From: Iodobacter sp025352645
GTDB lineage: Bacteria > Pseudomonadota > Gammaproteobacteria > Burkholderiales > Chitinibacteraceae
Assembly (NCBI RefSeq): GCF_033446605.1
Contig: NZ_JAWQUO010000004.1
Span: 1 to 64,000 of the forward strand
Reading direction: 5' to 3'
DNA length: 64,000 bases
Below, piece after piece: positions 1-8,149 of the stretch (positions are counted from its first letter, which is position 1; each line of letters opens with the position of its first letter). The notes below the pieces were generated by a model, which worked only from the letters and a program-made list of their open reading frames with translations, was not told the origin of the DNA and did no database searches. Both the position numbers and the translations under genes were made by a program.

Positions 1-61
1 ACACCTTAGCGCCGATGATAGTGCAGATTACCTGTGTGAAAGTAGGTCATCGCCAGACACC
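1..61 (+). rRNA. rrf: 5S ribosomal RNA, 3' end (cut by window edge)
   Basis: The sequence matches the conserved 3' half of bacterial 5S rRNA, with the GCCGATGATAGTG block and the GAAAGTAGGTCATCGCCAG block in the right order and spacing. The 5' half, and presumably the rest of an rRNA operon (16S, tRNAs, 23S), lies to the left of the window. The exact 3' end is judged from family convention. Confidence 0.93.
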
Positions 62-76
62 TTATGTAGTAAACAG

Positions 77-108
77 AACCCCCGTACTCGAAAGAGGCGG
101 GGGTTTTG
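77..108 (+). terminator. rRNA operon terminator
   Basis: The inverted repeat AACCCCCG ... CGGGGGTT (77-84 with 98-105) is followed by T residues, about 15 nt after the 5S end. It is a standard Rho-independent terminator closing the rRNA operon. Confidence 0.88.
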
Positions 109-246
109 CTTTGCGCGCAAGAAATGCGGGTGGGCCGGAGCCAAGCGATTAAGCATCAGTGGTTCGCATGTCGGGTTACGCGATTATCGCTGAGCGAGGT
201 AAACCTCGCACGCAGACTGCTAACCCAACCTACAAAAGCTATGTCA

Positions 247-1692
247 TCAAGAGATATTTAGGCCCGCTTGTTTGGCTTTTTCCCAATCTATGGCTTGGTC
301 TAGTGCGTCGCTCAGGCGGTCTATTTCTTGTTCTAATAGCTGCTGGTGATCGACAACTTCTGCAACTTGGTGGCCAGCCCAAGCCAGTAATGATTTTAAT
401 GCTTCGCTGGAATCAAATAAGCCGTGCAGATAGCAGCCAAGTACTTGCTCGGTGATGATGCCATCGTGTTCATTGGCGTATTTTATGAGCGGGGTGGCGT
501 TTCCATCAAGGATTTGGGTTTCGCCGTGATGGATTTCGTAGCCTGTTACTTCTTCGCCATTAGCGCTTAAATGCCCTGATAAATTACGCAGCTGTTTGTC
601 TTGCTCTAGCGATGTGGCAATGGGTAACCAGCCCAGCCCTTTAGAATCACCCGCCTTGCCTTCTAGCCCAAGTGGATCTGCGATGCTTTGGCCTAGCATT
701 TGGTAGCCGCCGCAGATGCCGATGACTTTCCCGCCAAAGCGTAGATGCTTTTCGATTTGCTTATCCCAGCCTTGGGAGCGTAGCCATTCCAGATCGCCAC
801 GGGTGTTTTTGCTGCCGGGGATGATCAGTAGATCGGCGGCTGGCAAGGGCTGATTGGGCGTGGCGTAGCTGCAATCTACCCCTTGAATACGGCGCAGCGG
901 ATCGAAATCGGTGTGGTTGGAAATATGCGGCAGGGTGGCGATAACGATTTTAAAGTCGCCGCCATTACCCGCAGTGCGGGGCACGGCGTCTTCTGCTGCG
1001 ATATCTAAGCCGTGCAGATAGGGTACGACGGCTAGCACCGGTTTGCCGGTGGTTTGCTCAAGCCAGTCTATACCGCCTTGTAATAATTTGATATCACCAC
1101 GAAAGCGATTAATGATAAAGCCCGTGACCCTTGCTTGCTCGCTGACAGACAGGCAAGACAGGGTGCCGACAAAGTGAGCGAATACGCCACCCCGATCGAT
1201 ATCGGCAACCAGCCAGACAGGGCAGTCTGCTTCTTCAGCAAAGCCCATATTGGCGATATCACCCTCCCGCAGATTAATTTCGGCGGGGCTACCAGCCCCT
1301 TCGACGATCACCCATTCGTATTGATTTTGTAAGCGCCCCCATGATTCAAATACGGCTTTTTTTGCCGTTTGCTTATAGGCGTGATAATCCACTGCATCCA
1401 GATTGCCTATGCTTTTGCCTTGGATGATGACCTGCGCTCGGCAATCGCTGGAAGGCTTAAGTAATACGGGGTTGAAATCGGTATGCGCGGCAATGCCTGC
1501 AGCAACGGCTTGCATGGCTTGGGCGCGACCAATTTCGCCGCTGTCCGCGGTGACTGCGCTATTGAGCGCCATATTTTGTGGCTTGAATGGAGCCACTTTG
1601 ATGCCACGGCGCAGCAGAATGCGGCAGAGCGCGGCAACGATGGTGGTCTTGCCTGCATCAGAGGTGCAACCTTGAATCATAAGAGTGGGCAT
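247..1692 (-). CDS. cobQ: Cobyric acid synthase CobQ/CbiP
   Basis: This glutamine-dependent amidotransferase amidates the b, d, e and g side chains of adenosylcobyrinic acid a,c-diamide to give cobyric acid, in the cytoplasm. The 481-residue length is normal for the family. The N-terminal ATP-binding half has the P-loop-like GCTSDAGKTT at residues 8-17. The C-terminal class I glutaminase half has the nucleophile in GICGGYQML (Cys327) and a histidine in YLHGLF. It is the last gene of the leftward cobalamin cluster, about 320 bp after btuD. The gap is filled with repeat sequence, so it may be transcribed separately. The ATG at 1692 is preceded by an AAGG-type ribosome site. Confidence 0.95.
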   Translation of the reverse strand: MPTLMIQGCTSDAGKTTIVAALCRILLRRGIKVAPFKPQNMALNSAVTADSGEIGRAQAMQAVAAGIAAHTDFNPVLLKPSSDCRAQVIIQGKSIGNLDAVDYHAYKQTAKKAVFESWGRLQNQYEWVIVEGAGSPAEINLREGDIANMGFAEEADCPVWLVADIDRGGVFAHFVGTLSCLSVSEQARVTGFIINRFRGDIKLLQGGIDWLEQTTGKPVLAVVPYLHGLDIAAEDAVPRTAGNGGDFKIVIATLPHISNHTDFDPLRRIQGVDCSYATPNQPLPAADLLIIPGSKNTRGDLEWLRSQGWDKQIEKHLRFGGKVIGICGGYQMLGQSIADPLGLEGKAGDSKGLGWLPIATSLEQDKQLRNLSGHLSANGEEVTGYEIHHGETQILDGNATPLIKYANEHDGIITEQVLGCYLHGLFDSSEALKSLLAWAGHQVAEVVDHQQLLEQEIDRLSDALDQAIDWEKAKQAGLNIS

Positions 1693-1729
1693 GGTTTTGC
1701 CTTGTGCAAGATTGGTAGTTAGAAAGATT

Positions 1730-1997
1730 CAAAGCTAAGATCTGTAGACACAGAGAACGGGGAGATCGAATACAGAACACTGAGAAAACTTGCTTGGGGC
1801 AAAGATTAATGACTTGGTCATTATTAAACGCCCCTTGCTGAAATGAAGTCATCGCCACATGCCTTGGGTAGGAATCCGTTAGTGCGGCTGGATTTCCGAT
1901 AAAAACATTCGGGAATGACGAGCGTGGCATTTGGGGGCATTATTTTTTAGCCGCTCAGTTTTTCTCTATGAAACTCCGTGGTTCAAGATTTGGGTTT
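1730..1997 (-). repeat. Family A intergenic repeat, copy 1 (two inverted arms)
   Basis: Most of the 317-bp btuD-cobQ gap is repeat. The arm nearest btuD (1960-1997) reads AACCCAAATCTTGAACCACG on the minus strand and starts about 12 nt after the btuD stop. A weaker distal arm with the motif GACACAGAGAACGG lies at 1746-1760. A family C fragment (1870-1920) is nested between them. Confidence 0.7.
1870..1920. repeat. Family C repeat fragment (Neisseria NIME-like)
   Basis: The stretch contains TTCCGATAAAAACATTCGGG followed by AATGACG, almost the same as one half of the repeat that splits cbiB at 9942-10010. It resembles the ATTCCC...GGGAAT repeats known from Neisseria and other proteobacteria. 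Confidence 0.65.
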
Positions 1998-2009
1998 TGG
2001 GTTTGTGGC

Positions 2010-2780
2010 TCAGCGGGGCAGCGGGATAAACCACTCTTGCCCTTCGATGCTGGCGCTGCGGATTTCGGTGCGGTAGAGCGCGCTGAGGTTCTTGTTATTC
2101 ATGATTTCTGAAGTCGGCCCTGCCTGCCATTGCCCATCACCAAACATCAGCAGTACATGGCTTGCCCATTGGTGGGCGTGGTTGGGATCGTGGCTGACCA
2201 TCAGCAGGGTTCTGCCTGCTTGGTTTTCTTCGCGCAGTACTGCAAGGGCTTGTTGCTGGTGGCGTAGATCGAGCTGGGATAAGGGCTCGTCGAGCAAAAT
2301 TAACGGGGCTTGCTGAGCGAGCGTCGCCGCAAGGCTGGCTCGGCGGCGCTCACCGCCTGATAGCGTGGCTAGATCGCGGTGTTTTAGATCACTTAGATCT
2401 AGCCGCGCTAATTGCTCATCAGCAAGGCGCAGATCATCTTGGCTTTCCCAATCCCACGCGCCTAGATGAGGATGGCGGCCGCTGAGTACTTTTTCGATGA
2501 CGGAGATAGGAAAAGGGCAGTCATCCTGCTGGCTAAGCCATGCAATTTCTTTGGCCCGCTCGTGGCCAGCCCATTCTTTTAATGGCCGCTGATTGAGTTG
2601 GATCTTGCCTGCTGTGGGCTTGAGCCATGCCGCTAATGTGGCGAGTAAGGTGCTTTTGCCACAGCCATTTTCTCCCAAAATAAGCCAGCTTTCGCCCTTG
2701 TTAATTTCAAGGTTTAAATCTTGGCAAAGCAGGCGCTCGCCCTGCTGAATGGCTAAGGAGTGCAGTGATAAATGGCTCAT
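2010..2780 (-). CDS. btuD: Cobalamin ABC transporter ATP-binding protein BtuD
   Basis: Cytoplasmic ATPase subunit of a BtuCD-type importer that drives vitamin B12 across the inner membrane. The protein has 256 residues from the ATG at 2780. Walker A is GENGCGKST near residue 36, the signature is LSGGERRRA and Walker B is LILLDEP. An upstream extension to 3068 is open but lies inside btuC and is cysteine/arginine-rich junk, so I chose the ATG whose TGA/ATG overlap (ATGA, 2777-2780) couples it to btuC. The family (FecE/BtuD) also includes iron-siderophore ATPases; the neighbours make cobalamin much more likely. Confidence 0.9.
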   Translation of the reverse strand: MSHLSLHSLAIQQGERLLCQDLNLEINKGESWLILGENGCGKSTLLATLAAWLKPTAGKIQLNQRPLKEWAGHERAKEIAWLSQQDDCPFPISVIEKVLSGRHPHLGAWDWESQDDLRLADEQLARLDLSDLKHRDLATLSGGERRRASLAATLAQQAPLILLDEPLSQLDLRHQQQALAVLREENQAGRTLLMVSHDPNHAHQWASHVLLMFGDGQWQAGPTSEIMNNKNLSALYRTEIRSASIEGQEWFIPLPR

Positions 2781-3766
2781 CGTGCGACTCCTCGATGTTG
2801 TAATAGCCATAAAAATACCGGCACACCGGCTAGCGCGGTGATCACTCCAACAGGGAGTTGTTGGGGAGCAAGGATAATGCGTGAAGCGATATCTGCAGCA
2901 AGTAAAACCGTGCCGCCGGTGAGGGCTACGGCAGGTAAGAGTAGGCGTTGATCGTGGCCTAAAACCAGCCGCAAGGCGTGTGGAACGATCAGGCCAATAA
3001 AGCCGATCATGCCTGCCGTGGTTACCGCGATGGCCGTTGCAGCAGCGGCCACAAAGTAGAGTAGCCATTGCAATTTACGCGTATTGGCCCCGAGCGCATG
3101 CGCGGTTTGCGCCCCTTGGCTGAGCACATTCAGCTGCCGTGCCAGTGGCCAAACCAGTAAAAGCAGCGCCAACAGCAGCGCTAATGCCAGTTGCCAGCGC
3201 GCTCCGGCCAGATCGCCCAGCATCCAGAACACCATGCCGCGTAAGAGACCATCGGGAGCAAGGCTGAGTAATAAGCTGGAAAGTGCGCCACAAAAAGAGG
3301 CAATCGCTACTCCAGTGAGAAGTAATCGTGCCTGACTGCTGGAGTGATCTTTGCGCGCCAAGATAAACACCAGCGTAATACTGAGTAAAGCACCACAGCC
3401 TGCAGCCAGGTTGACGGCGGCCACACCTGCGCCCAGCAGTAGCGCCAGTAAAGCCCCGACGCTTGCCCCGCCTGAGGTGCCTAGGATGTAAGGATCAGCA
3501 AGAGGATTTCTGAGTAAAACTTGTTGTAATGCACCGGCCAAGGCCAGTAAACCGCCAACGGCAATGGCCGCCAAGGTGCGTGGCAGGCGCAGCTCGAGCA
3601 CCACATCACGGGCTAGTGCGGCATCGGGCCCAGTACCCAGTAATTGCCATGGGCGATAGCTGGTGCTGCCGAAGCAGAGACTCAGAATAACGGTAATCAG
3701 CAGCAGGCCGCTTAGCACAAGTAGTGTAAGGGTGAGCCTGGCGGGGGTAAGGCGGGAATGCTTCAT
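2777..3766 (-). CDS. btuC: Cobalamin ABC transporter permease BtuC (FecCD family)
   Basis: Inner-membrane permease of the vitamin B12 importer, 329 residues, with many hydrophobic segments and the FecCD-family landmark stretches LRLPRTLAAIAVGG, NPLADPYILGTSGGA and IGFIGLIVPH. The frame stays open upstream to 3856, but those 30 residues (beginning MSSVPSVFQDLGF) are translated family A repeat. The real start is therefore the ATG at 3766, just before MKHSRLTPARL. It overlaps btuD by 4 nt. Confidence 0.9.
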   Translation of the reverse strand: MKHSRLTPARLTLTLLVLSGLLLITVILSLCFGSTSYRPWQLLGTGPDAALARDVVLELRLPRTLAAIAVGGLLALAGALQQVLLRNPLADPYILGTSGGASVGALLALLLGAGVAAVNLAAGCGALLSITLVFILARKDHSSSQARLLLTGVAIASFCGALSSLLLSLAPDGLLRGMVFWMLGDLAGARWQLALALLLALLLLVWPLARQLNVLSQGAQTAHALGANTRKLQWLLYFVAAAATAIAVTTAGMIGFIGLIVPHALRLVLGHDQRLLLPAVALTGGTVLLAADIASRIILAPQQLPVGVITALAGVPVFLWLLQHRGVAR

Positions 3767-3818
3767 ATTTATAATTACTTTACCTAAAAAACCAAATCTT
3801 AAATTGCTGAGAATAATA

Positions 3819-4009
3819 AAACCCAAATCTTGAAACACGGAGGGCACAGAGGACACAGAGTTTCACGGAGAAGATCATAAATGTTAGGTTTTAGACCTTC
3901 TCATTAGCGCTGGATTACGCACTTTTTATTGTGATCCACTATTAGAGTTTTTGTTTTTCTCCGTGTAACTCTGTGTTCTCCTTAACTCCGTGTTTCAAGG
4001 TTTGGGTTT
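3819..4009 (-). repeat. Family A intergenic repeat, copy 2 (long hairpin)
   Basis: Two inverted arms, 3819-3875 (ACCCAAATCTTGAAACACGG, then CACAGAG motifs) and 3955-4009 (its complement), flank about 80 bp. The arm nearest btuF begins about 11 nt after the btuF stop codon. In RNA the arms could form a stem of roughly 50 bp with mismatches. It lies between btuF and btuC inside one presumed operon. Confidence 0.8.
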
Positions 4010-4019
4010 GGCTTAGGTG

Positions 4020-4883
4020 TTAACGCGCTTTATCAATCGCTTCGCAAAGTTTGGCGGTGCCTTCTACCAGCCTTGGGCCCATGCGGCTGAGTAGGTCTTT
4101 GGGTAGGACGTGAAATTGTTTGTTTTTACTGGCTTGCAGATTAGGCCAGCGTTTCCAGCGGCTTAACCAGTTATCTTTCACACCTGGCTCGCCACTGGTG
4201 ATAATGGATTCCGGATTGGCGGCGAGTACGGCTTCGTCGTCGATGGTGGGAACGAGGGCGGGTAAGTTGGCAAACACATTCACTCCGCCACACAGGCGCA
4301 TAGCATCAGAGATAATTTGCTCATGATTGATGGTCATTAGCGGCCTGTCCCATACCTGATAGAACACGCGCACTGGTTTTTTGCCTGCGTATTTTTTCTC
4401 TAAGCTAGCTAGGCTGTCGCGGTATTTTTTTGCCGCCAGCTGCGCTTCAGGCTCTTTGGCTGTGAGTACGCCTAAACGCTCTAGCACCGTTGGCACATCG
4501 CCGAGTTTTTTAGAAAAAGTATAAAAAACCGGCAGGCCTAGTGTTTCGATTTGCGCCAGCTGTTTGGCGGGGTTGCCACTTTGCCATGCCACGATCAGGT
4601 CGGGTTTAAGGGCGCGGATACGTTCCAGATCAAAGCCGTTATAGCCGCCGATACGCTCAATTTTATTCGCTTCTGGCGGGTAGTCGCTGTAATTTACCGC
4701 GCCAACAATTAACTTACCTGCGCCAATGGCAAACAAGTCTTCGGTGGCATGCGGGGCGAGGCTGATGATGCGCTGGGCTGGCTTGGCTAAGGTGATTTCT
4801 TGGCCACGATCGTCTTTTACGCTGACGCTGGCCGCCGCATTAAAGGCCAGCAGTAGGCTGGCGGCAAGGGCGATGGTTTTCAT
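4020..4883 (-). CDS. btuF: Periplasmic cobalamin-binding protein BtuF
   Basis: Solute-binding component of the BtuCDF importer, which captures cobalamin in the periplasm and delivers it to BtuC. The protein has 287 residues from the ATG at 4883. It starts with a classic signal peptide (MKTIALAASLLLAFNAAASVS). The class III binding-protein fold is shown by RIISLAPHATEDLFAIGAG at the start of lobe 1 and by PDLIVAWQSGNP. The ATG overlaps the cobB TGA (ATGA at 4880-4883), showing translational coupling; the open frame to 4934 runs inside cobB. A family A repeat follows the stop codon. Confidence 0.9.
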   Translation of the reverse strand: MKTIALAASLLLAFNAAASVSVKDDRGQEITLAKPAQRIISLAPHATEDLFAIGAGKLIVGAVNYSDYPPEANKIERIGGYNGFDLERIRALKPDLIVAWQSGNPAKQLAQIETLGLPVFYTFSKKLGDVPTVLERLGVLTAKEPEAQLAAKKYRDSLASLEKKYAGKKPVRVFYQVWDRPLMTINHEQIISDAMRLCGGVNVFANLPALVPTIDDEAVLAANPESIITSGEPGVKDNWLSRWKRWPNLQASKNKQFHVLPKDLLSRMGPRLVEGTAKLCEAIDKAR

Positions 4884-6163
4884 AAAGAATGTCCAAAAAG
4901 AGCCGCACTGGCAGTGGGATTGCTCATCATCCATGCATGCACATAGCTGGCGGTGAGGCTGCCTTGGCGATAGATTGCTTCACCTTGGCTGCCTAAACGG
5001 CAAGGCGTAGCATGGCGTAATGGCTGTAGCGTGCTTTGTAATGTTGAGTAGTGAAAAGTGTGGCCGCGTAGCTCGCCCGCGCCTAAGTCAAAAGCCTGCA
5101 TACCCAGCGCTGAAAGGCGTTTTTGCATAGTGGCTGCAGCGTCTAAAATTCCCCACATTTTATGTGAAGTACCATCTGCGAGTGTTAACGATGAGCAAAG
5201 CGTCAGCATACCGCCGCATTCGGCAAACACCGGCTTATCTGCGGCGAGCCAGTGGCGTAAATCGGCGGCAATGCTGGGATGAGCCGCGAGTGTTGTGGCG
5301 TGTAGCTCCGGATAACCGCCTGGCAGGTAGAGCGCGTCGGCATCCGGCAGGGCTTCATGGGCGAGCGGCGAGAAAAACACCAGCTCTGCACCCATTTCGC
5401 TCAGGCAAGTTAAATTGGCTGGGTAGATAAAGCAAAACGCTGCGTCGCGCGCGATGGCGATGCGTTTGCCTGCCAGTAGTGGCGCTAATGCTGGGTGTGC
5501 AGAGGCGCTGTAATCTATGACTGGCGGCAACGCCGCAATCGGCTGGCTAGCTAAGGCATCGGCCAGCGCATCGAGTTTTTGATCCAGATCGGGGATTTCA
5601 TTCGGCAGCACAAGGCCCAAATGGCGCTCGGGCAGGGCTTCATGCTTGCCCAGCCAGCCTTGCCAATGCTCGGGCCTTGCTGATTCTTGCAGCATTTGTG
5701 CGTGGCGATCGCCTGCAACTTTATTCGCCAGCACGCCATAAAACGGCAGATCGCTTTTATAGTGCGCCAGCCCAAAAGCCAGTGCGCCAAAGGTTTGTGC
5801 CATAGCGCTGGCGTCGATAATCGCCAGCACTGGCAGGCCTAGCCGCATGGCTAAATCTGCGGCAGAAGGCTCGCCATCAAATAAACCCATCACCGCTTCG
5901 ATTAGAATAATGTCAGCTTCTTGCGCGGCATCCGCTAGCATTTGGCGGCATAAATCCTCGCCCACCATCCACAAATCCAGATTGTTGACTGGTGCGCCGC
6001 TGGCGTAGGCAAGCAGCATTGGGTCTAGAAAATCTGGCCCACACTTAAATACCCGCACCCTGCGGCCCAAGCGGCGATGATGCCAAGCTAAGGCCGCAGT
6101 AATCGTGGTTTTGCCGCTGCCCGAAGAAGGGGCGGCGATCAGCAGGGTGGCGGCTGTTACCAT
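4880..6163 (-). CDS. cobB: Cobyrinic acid a,c-diamide synthase CobB/CbiA
   Basis: Glutamine amidotransferase that amidates the a and c carboxylates of (hydrogeno)cobyrinic acid. Length is 427 residues. The ATP-binding domain begins with APSSGSGKTT (residues 11-20). The class I glutaminase domain carries the nucleophile Cys316 in AECGGML and a late His in SYVHAW. It overlaps cobO by 7 nt and btuF by 4 nt, so it is clearly in one transcription unit. It acts before cobyric acid; no corrin-ring genes are present in this window, so here it may serve imported incomplete corrinoids or work with ring genes elsewhere. Confidence 0.93.
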   Translation of the reverse strand: MVTAATLLIAAPSSGSGKTTITAALAWHHRRLGRRVRVFKCGPDFLDPMLLAYASGAPVNNLDLWMVGEDLCRQMLADAAQEADIILIEAVMGLFDGEPSAADLAMRLGLPVLAIIDASAMAQTFGALAFGLAHYKSDLPFYGVLANKVAGDRHAQMLQESARPEHWQGWLGKHEALPERHLGLVLPNEIPDLDQKLDALADALASQPIAALPPVIDYSASAHPALAPLLAGKRIAIARDAAFCFIYPANLTCLSEMGAELVFFSPLAHEALPDADALYLPGGYPELHATTLAAHPSIAADLRHWLAADKPVFAECGGMLTLCSSLTLADGTSHKMWGILDAAATMQKRLSALGMQAFDLGAGELRGHTFHYSTLQSTLQPLRHATPCRLGSQGEAIYRQGSLTASYVHAWMMSNPTASAALFGHSL

Positions 6164-6759
6164 TCCAAACCCTTTTGCGCTCTGATACCGGCTTTATAGG
6201 CGTGCTTTTCATCGTTAAGCACGGTAACCGTGTCGGCAATATCGTGTAGCTCTTGCACGGCGGCGCGGCCAGTGACCACGACGTGCTGCATTTCTGGGCG
6301 GGATTCGAGGTCTTTAATGATGATGTCTTTATCTAGATATTTGTAGCTGAGGCAGTAAGTCAGCTCGTCCAGTACCACCACATCATAGCTCTCGTCATTG
6401 AGCATTTTGGCGGCCATTACCCATGCGGCTTCGGACTTTTGCTTATCGGCTTCAAAATTCTGTGTTTCCCAGGTAAAGCCATCGCCCATCACATGCCATT
6501 CGCAATGCTTGCCGAGCAGGGCTTCTTCACCGGTATCGGTGCGGTTTTTAATAAACTGCACTACGCCTACTTTCAGCCCGTGGCCAATGGCGCGCGCCAC
6601 CATGCCAAAGGCGGAAGACGATTTACCTTTGCCATTGCCAGTGAGCAGAATCATGATGCCGGTGTCGATATTGGCCTCCGCGATATGCGCGTCGATAACG
6701 GCTTTTTTACGCGCCATACGGGCGGCGTGGCGGGCATTACGTTCGGTGTTGATGGTCAT
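6157..6759 (-). CDS. cobO: Cob(I)alamin adenosyltransferase CobO/BtuR
   Basis: Transfers the 5'-deoxyadenosyl group of ATP to reduced corrinoid cobalt. The 200-residue protein has the family P-loop GNGKGKSS at residues 41-48, preceded by the Arg/Lys-rich N-terminal helix typical of CobA/CobO proteins. The ATG at 6759 has a GGAGAG ribosome site. Its 3' end overlaps cobB. Upstream is a 446-bp gap filled by repeats, so the cluster's transcript from the riboswitch either crosses these repeats or a second promoter exists here. No convincing promoter was found. Confidence 0.94.
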   Translation of the reverse strand: MTINTERNARHAARMARKKAVIDAHIAEANIDTGIMILLTGNGKGKSSSAFGMVARAIGHGLKVGVVQFIKNRTDTGEEALLGKHCEWHVMGDGFTWETQNFEADKQKSEAAWVMAAKMLNDESYDVVVLDELTYCLSYKYLDKDIIIKDLESRPEMQHVVVTGRAAVQELHDIADTVTVLNDEKHAYKAGIRAQKGLEW

Positions 6760-6807
6760 GGTGATGGCTCTCCGGTCATTCGCTAACTTAAAAATATTAT
6801 TTAAATA

Positions 6808-7049
6808 GTGCCTGCGGCACGGTGTTTTGGTGCGGTAGCCACCGCGGGGGCGTTCTTTTCTTAACGGCCAAGAAAAGAACCAAAAGAAGGCCGCCCCGGC
6901 GTCTGCGCCCCGCTGCGCGGGGTTCCCTCTCTGCGGACAATCGGCATGGCGTCAATTCAACTCGCTTCGCTCAAACACGAATTGACGACTTCCCCATGCC
7001 GCTTGTTCCTCGATCGGCTGGTCTCAGGGTGAGGTAAAAGCCCCGTGCG
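6808..7049 (-). repeat. Family B ~240-bp intergenic module, copy 1
   Basis: On the minus strand it runs from CGCACGGGGCTTTTACC to GTGCCGCAGGCAC. It shares ordered landmarks with the copies at 25824 and 30315: the GCACGGGGCTT start, a GATTnTCnGCAG block, GGGGCGGCCTTCTTT, TTTCTTGGCCGTTnAAGAAA and a terminal GTGCCGnAGGCAC hairpin. This copy is the most diverged. Together with family A copy 3 it fills the 446-bp gap between cobO and the next gene. Confidence 0.8.
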
Positions 7050-7163
7050 AAGAGCGTAGAACTTACGTTTTTTCTTAGTGTGCTACTCAAAAAGCAAATT
7101 ACTTAGTACTGCTAAAGTCTTAAAGGATTACTTAATTTTCTGGTGATTTTTGATTGATATTCG

Positions 7164-7222
7164 GTTTTCTCCGTGAAACTCCGTGTTCTCTGTGAGCTCC
7201 GTGTTTCAAGACTTGGGTTTTA
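7164..7222 (-). repeat. Family A intergenic repeat, copy 3 (single arm, supplies a stop codon)
   Basis: On the minus strand it reads AACCCAAGTCTTGAAACACGG then GAGCTCACAGAGAACACGGAG. The first bases are codons: Lys-Pro-Lys-Ser-stop of the upstream binding-protein gene, so the TGA comes from the repeat. A family B module follows 115 bp further on in the same orientation. Confidence 0.85.
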
Positions 7223-8009
7223 TATGCAACTGCCAATCCGCAATAATTTTTTGGATTTGCCCTAAGTCATCCCGAATCGCGGCGATGCCGGGGACGAGCA
7301 GGTCGTGGCTGGCTATTTCGAATAGCTGATTGTTGGCAATGGCGGATATGGTCTGCCAGTTTGGTCTTGCGCGCACTGCGTCAGCATCAAAGGGCTGGCC
7401 GCACCAGCTGCCGATGATGATATCAGGCTGAGCGGCAATAATTTGCTCTGGGCTAACGGTGCGATCTTTGGCGCGCGTTGCGTGGGATAGCTCGCTAAAA
7501 ATATCGTCGCCACCGGCAATCTCGATTAGCTCAGAAACCCAGCGGATGCCGGTGTAGAGCGGGTCGTGCCATTCTTCAAAATAGACTTTAGGCCGCGATT
7601 TGAAGCTGGCCGCTTGGGCGCGGGCGGCGTCGATTTGGGTTTGTAAATCGGCAATGAGCGCCGTGGCGGCTGGCTGGCAATCGAGCAAGCGGCCCAGCGT
7701 GGCGATCATATTAAAGATACCTGCCAGGCTTTTCTGGTTGAAAAAGTGCACTTCCAAACCGGCCAATACGCATTCTTTCACCATCTCGCCTTGCAGGCTG
7801 GAATAAGCCAGCACCAGATCAGGCTTTACCGCGAGGATTTTCTCGACTTTGGCGCTAGAGAAGCCACAAATAATCGGATGCTGCTTGGTCACGCCCTCAG
7901 GATGGCGCGAAAAAGCGCTAATGCCAGCGATGCGATGCTGCTGGCCGAGTGCGTATAAAACATCCACGGTTTCGCTGGAAAGACAGGCGATTTTTGTGGG
8001 TGTGTTCAT
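7206..8009 (-). CDS. BtuF-like cobalamin-binding protein without signal peptide
   Basis: A 267-residue class III solute-binding-protein homologue related to BtuF, with lobe motifs IACLSSETVDVLYALGQ near the N-terminus, KPDLVLAYSSLQ, YFEEWHDPLYTG and QPDIIIGSWCGQP. No signal peptide or lipobox is visible. The ATG at 8009 follows a good AGGA ribosome site and no in-frame hydrophobic segment lies upstream, so the protein should be cytoplasmic. It sits inside the cobalamin cluster and probably binds a corrinoid; the precise role is unknown to me. Its last codons and TGA come from a family A repeat. Confidence 0.8.
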   Translation of the reverse strand: MNTPTKIACLSSETVDVLYALGQQHRIAGISAFSRHPEGVTKQHPIICGFSSAKVEKILAVKPDLVLAYSSLQGEMVKECVLAGLEVHFFNQKSLAGIFNMIATLGRLLDCQPAATALIADLQTQIDAARAQAASFKSRPKVYFEEWHDPLYTGIRWVSELIEIAGGDDIFSELSHATRAKDRTVSPEQIIAAQPDIIIGSWCGQPFDADAVRARPNWQTISAIANNQLFEIASHDLLVPGIAAIRDDLGQIQKIIADWQLHIKPKS

Positions 8010-8090
8010 GTTTAAATCCTTTTTTCGCGTACCGTGTGCGTTGCGGCGGGAAAGTATTCCAGTTTCATCTATTTAAGCAAAATGTTTTTC

Positions 8091-8149
8091 GTAGGGCGGG
8101 TGAAACTCGCGAGTGATGCTGAAAAATACGCGGGTTCCACCCGCCCTAC
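8091..8149. repeat. Family D palindromic repeat, copy 1 (supplies the cobD stop)
   Basis: GTAGGGCGGGTGAAACTCGC and its near-complement GCGGGTTCCACCCGCCCTAC face each other across about 20 bp. On the minus strand the right arm begins inside cobD, and its GTAGGG provides the TAG stop codon (8146-8148). Confidence 0.82.

Noticed and set aside
1658..1930. Open frame in the gap upstream of cobQ
   Set aside because: It is made of repeat sequence (families A and C), overlaps the cobQ start and has no ribosome site.
3767..3856. N-terminal extension of btuC starting MSSVPSVFQDLGF
   Set aside because: It is translated family A repeat. Real homologues start near the ATG at 3766.
6822..7037. Short arginine-rich open frame in the family B module
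   Set aside because: The open frames inside the B copies (also 25835-26020) follow the repeat's composition, differ between copies and lack a ribosome site.
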